64,000 bases of DNA. Source: Aporrectodea caliginosa (lineage: Eukaryota; Annelida; Clitellata; Crassiclitellata; Lumbricidae). Made by a program: the position numbers and the translations under genes. The DNA lies in NCBI GenBank assembly GCA_020284085.1, contig JACEVL010000942.1, positions 220,001 through 284,000 of the forward strand, given 5' to 3'. The notes beneath the pieces were generated by a model, which searched no databases, was not told the origin of the DNA, and worked only from the letters and a program-made list of their open reading frames with translations. Every line of letters begins with the position of its first letter. The stretch's first letter is position 1. Positions 1 to 10,600 of this stretch are shown here, piece after piece.

Positions 1-104
1 AATCATAGAATTACTTTTGTTTTCGTTGGTGTTTGTTGTCTTTGGTTCTTCGCGGCTTCTAAAGCGCCATAATTTCTTGTCGTTGTTGTTTGTGATGTTG
101 ATAG

Positions 105-247
105 GTGGAGCCACAGGTGACATTGTTCTGGATAGTGCTGGTGATCGAATGCCGAGCTATTACTTCTTTAAGATGGGATACAACAAAGCCTTTGACGTCG
201 TTGCCCAGACGAAGGCCGACATTCTGCCGTCTGGAGCAATCAATTGG
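105..247 (+). CDS. Guanylate cyclase exon: ectodomain, near its end
   Basis: Starts after ...gatgttgatag and ends before gtgtgtg. It opens with two bases of a split glycine codon and reads [20 protein letters not shown], the conserved G-x-T-G-x-V-x-x-D-x-x-G-D-R block of receptor-cyclase ligand-binding domains. It ends ...GAINW in phase 0. Confidence 0.85.
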
Positions 248-3208
248 GTGTGTGTCTTCATACGTAGAAGTATCTATCTGTCTGTCTGTATGTATGTCTG
301 TCTGTCTTTCTGTCTTTCTTTCTTTCTTTCTTTTTTTCTTTCTTTCTTTCTATACCTTCCAATCCAGACATTCATACCTTCCAATCTGTCTGTCTGTTTG
401 TTCATCTATCTCATTGCTTCTTTGCATATAATTATTCTCTCTGGTTTTCTGTTTGTCTTTCTCTCTCTCTTGAACGGTCTTTCTGCTGCCTTGCGAGCGG
501 CGGACTCAATTATTGACTCATTCAAATCTGTACTCAGACTTATTTGTTCTCTAAGGCGTATCCTACTGTTAGTTGATTGTGAGGCGCCCTTGTAACGGCT
601 GTGTTACGGCGCCATATAAATTGTCATTGTTATTATTATTACTAGCAGCGGAAGCTCATAAATGCTTTGCACAATGATTGATTGACCAACTGCTCTCGTC
701 CATGATTTACTTCCCTGTCCCTCTTTTAATTATCTACCAAGTTAATTAACTTTTTGGTTAATTAACTTTATGTTTTTGTTTCTGGTCCTTTGAAACGTCA
801 GGTGATTGAGGAGTTGAGACCATTCATCTGGGGAAATGGAAAGACGGGCATCGAAAACGCACCGCCAGACCAACCACGATGCGGATTCGATAATGAACAC
901 TGTCGTACGTGTAATATTTACCACCACCACCGATCACCACCACCACCACCATGATCACCACCACCACTGCCACCGCCATCGCCATAACCATTAGATCACC
1001 ATAGCACCAAAACCCTTTTTGTTAATTAGCAACTTCTATAGCGCTGGCGTCTAAAGCACAAGGCACGGCGCACCAGGTCAGTTAATTAGAAGATTGGTTA
1101 AAACGTCACCCATCAACTACTATCATTGCATTGTGTCAAGTGAAGCGTATCCGATGCTAAGGATTCTAAGAGAGCAGAATCAGGATCAGAGAGTGAGGGG
1201 AGGGTTGGCTACTGTCTCTTGATATGGTCTTCTTGATGTGTGTCTCTGTGTCTTTTCCAGAGTTGGCTCTGTACATCGCCACTCCTGTGGCCATAGTCGC
1301 TGCTGGTCTCATTGCGGTCGGCATCTACTTCATTCAAAGGTAAATGATGGATGGAAGGATGGAGGGATGGATGGAGGGAGGGAGGTAGGTGGAAGGAAGG
1401 ATGGATCTCAAATTCTAACCGTAACATTAGCATTGATAATATTGCTATTTCACAAGTGTCTTGTGTGAAATTCCAAGAAGTTTATGTTGATGAACATCTA
1501 ACATGTAAAGAACACGTAGATATTGCGAGTAAAAATTGCCATATAATATTGGCATAATATCTCTCATTAGTTATGTCCTATCACGACGGGTTAGCCTACC
1601 ATATATTACAATATATATTACTCCTTAATTTTCCATATTATATCTATCTTATTGCGATATCACTTGGGCTTCATCTTATCGATCCCACTTGACTCGACTC
1701 GTCATTCTACAAGAGCGCTCTATTCGCACCATCTGCAAACTCTCCTACGGAGAGTTTAGAGATGGTAAACTCAACCCTTGTTTGCTAATCTCAACTATTG
1801 TTTGCCAACAAACCTGGGACCAGTCTTTTTATTCTCTTAACGTAACGTTTTTAATTAAAGATATACCGATTATAATAATTTTCAGAAAGCTTCGCTATGA
1901 GAAAGATCTGCTGGACATGGCTTGGCGCCTGAACTTCAATGACATTCAGAGACAGATGTTCGCTGGGATGGGACACAGTCAGGTAATTGATCATAGATCC
2001 ATTGTGGCCAGGTGCAGGTGCTCGATTCAATTCAACAGTAATAGTTTTTGAATCAACGGAATCAAACATAACAGGTGTAGAACGAATCTTTCGAATACGG
2101 AAACTGAGATGATCAAGAGATTTCCTGAATTACTTTCGACATCATCATTACAATGAATATGGTGCACCTAAAAGAGAGTCATCCTTTTCGACTATAGCAT
2201 GTCCACCGCTTCTTGTGTCTCTGATCTATCGAATTCTGACCTGACTTTAAACATAATTGATTCTGATTTCTGATTGCGATTTCACTCAAAGAGACCAGCG
2301 ACTTGATGTCTTAGGCACTATAACAATGGCGCTTTAGAAGTCAGCTTAGATTAGTATTTTAAAGTCACTATAGTTAAAGTCTAGTTACATACATAATATT
2401 AATAATACGGTACATAAAAACGTGTATGCTTTGTTGGTAGATGAACTTCCGTGCTGGTAGCATGATGCTGAGGAAGTCGAAGACATCTCTGTCGGAGTCC
2501 GTTATGGGTCAGACGTACATCAACGTCGGCAGATATCACGGGACTTTGGTCGCCCTGAAGTTCGTTCGCAAGAACAAAGTCAAACTGGATCGATCTCTCA
2601 TGGAAGAAATGAGAAAGGTTTCGATCAGTCATTTCAAATGAAGCGATCGATCGAATAGCAACTGATACAATCATCTGCTCTGATTACGTTCTTTCATTGC
2701 TAAGCTCAGAAACATTCTTAATTAAATCACTTGTTCAACACCAAGAAATAACTGATTTCTAATCAGACAAGTAGCTAATCAGTCAGCATGTTAGTCAATC
2801 AATCAATCAGCCAGTTAGTCAATAAGCCAGCCAGTCAATCAGCCAGCCAGTCAATCAGCCAACTAGCCAGTCAGACAGTCACTCAGTTAAGCCATTCGGA
2901 CAGTCTAGCAGCCAAATCCAGACAATTCGCTGGTCTCAACTAGCTAGTCAGTCAGTCAGTCAGTCAATCAGTCAATCAGCCAGCTAGCAAGTCAATAAAC
3001 CAGTCAGTCAACCAACTCTTGTGTAATTTAGATGATGAAACTGAAGCACAGCAACTTGAACACCTTCATGGGCGCCTGTACGGAGGCTCCCAACATCTGT
3101 TGTGTCTGGGAATACTGTTCGAAGGGAAGTCTGCAAGACATCGTCTACAACGACTCTATCACACTCGACGACGTCTTCAAGTTCTCCATCTGCATCGACA
3201 TGTTCAGG

Positions 3209-3244
<36 letters not shown>

Positions 3245-3246
3245 GC

Positions 3247-3323
<77 letters not shown>

Positions 3324-4613
3324 TGATATATATTGATTTTCTTCCCTCAATTATAACACTAATGTCCCAATATGTAAAACATGCCTACCGTTTTAATTTC
3401 TATCTAAACATTGCCTTATTCTAATATTTAAACATCCAATATGACCTTATGTATAAGTTGCGTACTTGTCAGCTTATTTTTAATAAACGAAAATTGATTG
3501 ATTGATTATAATTGCTATTGTAATTGCAATTAGTAAGCTATATAGCATCCCTTCAAGGCTACTACTCTAAGTGCCCCCGTCTTGAGGCTAGAATAGAACG
3601 TATCGGAGTGGACCCTGGGAAGCAAGCGTGGGGCCAATGGGACGTTGTTCCAGACCAAGGGACCAACTTATATCGCGTCAGTGTCCAATACACAAGGTAT
3701 CAGCCGATGGCGCACCAAAACTAAGCCATGACCCCGAAGATCAGTCTGTCAGTTTGCACCTTCTAAATTCATTTGAACGCCCTCTTCTAAATTGCCCGTC
3801 CAGTCACCTACAGGAAATGATAACCACCTGTTTGGTTGTGACTCCTTCTACGCAGGGCCTTGCTTATCTGCACGACAGCCACCTGAAGGTGCATGGTCGC
3901 CTGAAGAGCAACAACGTCATCATCGATGGCAGATGGGTCTGCAAACTGACCGACTATGGACTGGACTGTTTACTGGATGGACAGGACGACGACCCTAACC
4001 TCACTGAACACAACCTCTACTCACGTGAGTCGAGACTCTTATTTCTCGTGTATAGGTCGAGGCTACGTGTATAATAGGTCTCAGCCAGTGGCACACAGTT
4101 AATTCCATCCAAGTCCTTATGTTTCCAATCCAGGTTGTTCTTGGTCGTCCATGTCTTGGTCTTCGCCTTTCAGAGGTTCATAAAATGTCCTTTTAAAATG
4201 TCCAGATACCTAAATACAGATACCTACATACAGATATACTGTATATACTTACATGTATACAGATGCATGAGGTCGTGATCCTGATTTTCTACCCTACATT
4301 GTTTCCTTCTTCGGACATTCTCCGTGTTTCATCATAATATGACCAACAGTGTGCATAGTATCACTGCATAAATGAAGGCGGTTGGGTGTTTCAGAGTTGT
4401 ACTGGACTGCTCCGGAGGAACTTCGTCCTGCTCTGAGGTCATTGAATCGAAGTCGACTGAGTCAGCTGAAGTGTCTGGCTCCATCGGGGGACATCTACGC
4501 GGCTGGAGTGATCGTGAAGGAGGTCTTCTGTCGAAACGGACCATACTCAGAACACGAATCACTCACCCCAGACGGTATCTAGGCCTTGTCGCTTGTTATA
4601 TATGTGCCTTACG

Positions 4614-4645
<32 letters not shown>

Positions 4646-7600
4646 TATTCTTTATTAACCAATTGCTAATCGCACTTTGTTGTACAGACATCTTATAGAC
4701 ACAGTTAAAAGTATATAGCTGTCCCTTATGATATCTGTGCCTTATCTCTTGTGATTTATATGTACATGTATATATACCCAATATCTGGCCACATCTATGC
4801 CGTATGCCTCCTAGGTAAGATCTCTGCCGTATGTCCTTCACTCAGATGTAAATATTCGATCAGACTTATCGATCTTGGCTCAGGACTGTATCATCAAAAT
4901 TTCACAGATCTGATCTTGAACCCAAGGTTCTGAGATTTCGTCGTTTTCTGCTCTGTCATCCTCAGAGGTGATCGCGAAGGTCCGAGCTGTTCCAGAGGAA
5001 GGAGGCGGCCACTTCCGGCCCCTGCTCGACGAACTTCCACAGAGTCTGGAATCCGGGGAGCACGTGGCCCATCATCTGATGGCTTTCATCGAAGAACTCT
5101 GGGCCGAGGACCCGAAAACGAGACCAGGGTCTCAGGCTGCACTGTCGGCAATCATCAAGATCAATCCGTTCAAGTAAGATCTCTCATCCAACCAACGAAG
5201 AAGCTTCATAATGTCCATTGTCTTCTCTGGTATGGGCCTTTTTATAGAGGAGCTAAAGAAGTCTTTCGGTGGATTAGATTGGATCGTATTAGATTACGTA
5301 TCCATTCAGAATTTATTTCTATCAGCAACCTCTACCATTTGTTGTTTTTATTATTGCTTTCTTTTGATTTGTCTTCGTTCTTAACGAACTTTCCCTGCAT
5401 TTCAATATAACTCCGCAGCAGTTCCTTTTTCCTTCCAAGTAGCAACAATGATTTCATGAATGCTAAAACAACCATAATCCATGTAATAACCACTACATTG
5501 TCGTATGTTTGGGGTCGGATAATATGTCCACCTTGGACCTCCACTGGACATCGCTCTCTGGACGACCTCTCTGATACAACGCAACGCTCCTGGATAAGCT
5601 GGTGCCCTGCGCATGGCTTTAAGAGTGGCGCTTTAGAGTTTACTATAACGATTAGTGCGAAATGAAGTATATGATACTTCCAAAGGGTTAATGATGCTAC
5701 TGGTTGCTGAGACAGTCTTTGTGGAACTGGTCTAGGAGTTCGAATGTCGTGGACAACATGATTAGGCTGCTGGAGAAATATTCCAATCATCTAGAAGAAG
5801 TGGTGGACGCAAGAACAAGCCAACTGGAAGAGGAAAGAAAGAATACAGAGCAGCTTCTATACAGGATGCTTCCGAGGTAGGTCACGTCATCTACATGTAA
5901 ACAAATGCCTTCACCTTTAATCCAGAGAGAGGTGATAAAGGAGTGAAGAGTGTAAGGGTTTCGGTGGCGATTACGGGATGATAACAGAGGTGGGCCAGGC
6001 AGACAGAAGTTGCGCAATGTGGTCGATCACATAGAGGCCCTTTACCTTCATGTTTACCTTTTCTTCACCTTTACTTTGACCGTTACCTTAACCGTTACAT
6101 TTACCTTCACTTTTACCTTTACCTTCATTTTTACCTCTACCTTCACCGTCATTTTTACCTTCACCTTTACATTTACCTTCACCTTTACCTTTGCCTTTAC
6201 CTTCATTTTTACCTTTACTTTCGTTTTTACCTTTGACTTTATCGTTACCTTCACCTTAACCTTTACCTGAACCTTCACTTCCCGAAAGGCAAAGATGAAG
6301 TCGAGTTTCAGCCAGAGAAACAGGACGAAGAACGTTCTTATCAGTTCATTGTTTCATTTTGTCCTTTTGTCAAATTGTTTATCGACCATAGACCGTCTCT
6401 CTGTCTAGACGAACTGATTGGATACTGACCTCATTACGGCCTGGTCTTGGTGCACCATCGGTTGAAGCCTTGTGCATTTGACACCGGCACTATAATAGAA
6501 GTAACTACTAATTAATTAAAGTAATTTTACTCTACACTGATTTGCTGATGTTTTGTTGTCTGTCGACAGATCGATAGCTGATAAGCTAAAGATCGGACTG
6601 GAAGTCGAACCAGAGTCCTTCGACAGCGTCACGCTCTACTTTTCCGACATCTCCGGATTCCAAGACCTGGCAGCAGAATGCTCCCCATTCCAGGTCCAGT
6701 ATAACGCACCACATGACATCCGCTTTCACCTGACATCAGCCGTCAATCATTATTAACAAACGTTCCACCAACATTTCCGTTTCAATAAACCAGCTTTTGC
6801 GAATACGGTCCTCTCGTATCCGCTATAATTATATCACATACGCATTCAGGTCTGCTAATGGCCGAGACATTTTTAGAGTCTACTACAAATGTTACAAACG
6901 TTTATATGATTAAAGGCATTCCTGATTCGCCAGACTAACCATTGCTCAACGAGTTTACCTGGTCATCTTTCTCTGATCATACCTAGGACTAGAATTGTTC
7001 TTGGTGAACGATCATATTCTGTTGCAGGACCTAAAAGGCTTTGGAAGTCTCTCCCTTTGTCTGTTCGTTCTGCTCAGTCTCTTGTATCATTCCGTTCTCG
7101 GCTTAAGACTTACATGTACTTCAAATTGCTTATCCACCACAGGCTGCCTGTCTGATGTCCTGATATTCATCCCCATACGGTTTGGTTTGGCGCGCCATCT
7201 GTTGATGCCTTGTGTATTAGACATTGACACGATAGAAGTTACTAATAAAGGGCAAATCTTAGACATGTGCATTTTGTTGTTGACTTGTAGGTGGTCGACA
7301 TTCTGAACGGCGTCTACGGTCTGTTCGACGGCATCATTCCGAAACACGACGTCTATAAGGTCCGTCAAAGCCACAATGGTCATAATATAATTATGCTGCG
7401 CCTTTCAACAACGCATATAATTATATGAAAAAATGCTTAAGAGCTTTTGTGAAGTTTATACCAGGGGATAGGTTGAGTGCTAGACACAAACATACACGCA
7501 ATGTCACGCATACATACATTTTCACCATCTTACATACAGACATGAATACACACATATATACATAAATGCATGTATACATGCATACATACATATATAAAAT

Positions 7601-10600
7601 TATAAATACATAAATTTGGAGCGCCTCTGATTGGTGTGCACTGTGAGAGGCGCTTTATAAATTTTTAAATATAATCAATACAATAAATGCATTATGCATG
7701 CATTCATATATACATACATAAATACATAATTGCATGCATACATATAATTATGCATACATATATATATATGTCATAAATGCATACATACGTACGAATGATC
7801 GGAGACGGTCCCCGCCGGGGAGACACACTCAAGCACATCTAGTTGACGTTGCCTGTCTTTGCGTCCGTCTGTCTGAAGGTGGAGACCATAGGGGACACGT
7901 ACGTGATGGTGAGCGGTCTTCCGCAGAGGAACGGAGACATGCACATCGCTGAGATCGCCAACTGTGCCCTCGACCTCATCAGTGGAGCACTCGACTTCCG
8001 GGTTCCACACAAACCGGAACATAAACTGCGCATGCGCATCGGTAAGCCTATCGGAGGGGTTTTTATAGCGCAGTTTTCATAGTGAACAGTTTTTTATCAG
8101 TCGATGGTCGCTTCAAGTCTTTTCGTTCTCTTACGTTTTGTTTTCTGTCTGTCTGTCTGTCTGTCTGTCTGTATGTCTGTCTGTCTGTCTGTCTATCCAT
8201 CCATCCATCCATCCATCCATCCATCCATCCATCCATCCATCTATCTATCTATCTATATCTGTCTGTCTGTCTGTATGTCTGTCTGTCTGTCTGTCTCTCC
8301 ATCCATCCATCCATCCATCCATCCAAGTATCTATATATCTGTCTCGCTCTGTCTTACGAAATGATCTTCTGAAAAATGGCCTGATTGTGGCTTTCGTTTG
8401 CTGCGCCATCGGTTGATGCCACCAGTCCTTGTGCATTAGACAACGGCGCAGCGACATGAGCTGTTGGTTATATGATTATATCCCTGCCAGCGTGTTCTGT
8501 AATGGACTCACAATCTCTCACATGAGACCAACATTCCCGTATAGGACCCCATATAGGGGGCATAAGATCCCATCAACTCTCTACCTCCTCATGTTCGCAA
8601 CTCTCTTAGCGAGACTGTCTTTCGCTCTAAACTTAAAACCTACCTCTTTCAGTCTACTTATGGCTCCTAATGTTTGCATGGCTTCAATATGCACATCTGA
8701 ACTTTGTAAGGAGGGCATTATCAAATTACAGTTGTATTGTATTGTGTATTGCAGGGGTCTCCAAAGTACGGCCCGCGGGCCACATCCGGCCCGCTAAGGC
8801 CTTTAATCTGGCCCGCGGAACCCTCCTTGAAGAAACAAACTGAATTGGGAAAATTGAAAATTTTAACGCCGCTGTACTCTGACATGCTTATTGCCAAAAT
8901 CCATGTCGCTGTTTGTAAGGCACTGTGCCTGATATGCAATGACACCATTGCAGTGCTTAAATAGTACAATATTCGGAGACACTATGAATCCAAGCTTTCA
9001 TCGCATTACTCACAATTTACTGGACAGCTGCGCACAGAGAAATTTTTTCTTCGGAATTTTTCGCCCGTGGAGCTTTAGAAAGTCAGCAATGTGGCCCACC
9101 GCTGGAAAACTTTGGAGACCCCTGGTGTATTGTATCAAGTAACAACTGACATACCAATGACCCAACTGTTTGTCCATCAAGTGCCTGCAAATGAATTTTG
9201 GAAAGATGTTGGCAGAGCCGGATTAACCTATAAGGGAAATAAGCCATGGCTTAGGGCCCCACAACGTTTTGAGGGCCCCCAACTGTCAGGAAATATAAAA
9301 ATCAGATGGTACAAAGGTCCTATTTGACATTACAAATTTTTCAAAGTAATAAACAATGGTTTTTCTGCAAATCTGGGAAAAAATTTGCATGGCTTTCCGG
9401 TTAGGGCCCCCGGATGTCTTAACCCGGCCCTTGGCTTAGGGCCCCCGAAAGTCTTAATCCGGCCCTGGATGTTGGGAAAGTTGCTGACTGGTGCAGTTGT
9501 ATATCCTGTCAATTCAGGGATCAATACTGGACCAATCGTAGCCAGTGTCGTTGGTCTAACGATGCCGAGATATTGTCTCTTTGGTGATACGATCAACACT
9601 ACGTCGAGAATGGAGTCTCATGGTCAGCGTAAGTATAACACCCGAAAAGGTCAAGTATGACACCTAGGAGAGTTATGTATGACACCCTAAATGGTCAAGT
9701 GTAACACCCGAGAGGATCAAGTATAACACCATGGAGATAGTGTAGCGGTTAGCGTGCTGGACTGCCAATCGAGAGACCGGGATTTCAAATCCCCGCCAGC
9801 GCAGACACTTGGTTCAAGATTTCTGCTCCATCTGCGCCCCTAGCAAACTCAGCTACAATGAGTACACCGACCGTACACTGTCGGTGGGAAGATGAGACGG
9901 CGAGGGAGAGAATTGGTCACCCGCCCTCATATGCTGAAGCTAAGAAAATGAAATCGCTAACACTTCATAGCCATGGCTGTCTCTGGGCTAGCTTCAGGGA
10001 CTGCAAAAAACAACATCGGTTACAAGTTGTATGGACGCTGTATCGTCTGACTCGAAGGGAATTACAAATGAGGCGTGAGAGCAAGGGATAAGCGAACCAG
10101 TTGGGAACCAATCAAAGGAATCGGTTATGTTACGACGGGCTTGCAACAGGTCGACGATTTATGATCTATAATTATGTTTCTATGTAACCTGTGTTTTTGT
10201 GTGTGACAGCCATGCGAATACACGTAAGCCCAAGCGCCAAGGAAGCACTCTCCAAGTTCTCTGGTTACTATCTGACAGAGAGAGGAACCGTCACGATCAA
10301 GGTCAGTAAACCCTAGATCCTAGGATCATACACGATAATACCGTTTAGAGATTTACACTACATTACACATTACAGCAAACATCACGCTAAACGCGCCATA
10401 GCTGCATACCCTACAGATTGATGACTGAAATTAAAGCCGTAACATATTATGGAAGCAGCCGCTACAGAGGCTCAGTCAAAGTAGTTTGGCAAATTCGTAA
10501 TCTAAAGCTATCCACATCACTCATGTTTTGAGAACATCGTCCAATGCGTTGTGTATCGCGGAGCAGAGTAGTCGAGTGGTTATCGGTCTGGAATGTCAAC

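Noticed and set aside
3019..3424. Cys-Leu-Ser-Val repeat proteins from the CTGT tract (also 8082-8457 and 17-595)
   Set aside because: Translations of microsatellites next to real exons; no coding signal beyond the exons.
7771..8039. Antisense frames over the cyclase exon
   Set aside because: Shadow of the 7879-8041 exon, whose plus-strand product is unmistakable.
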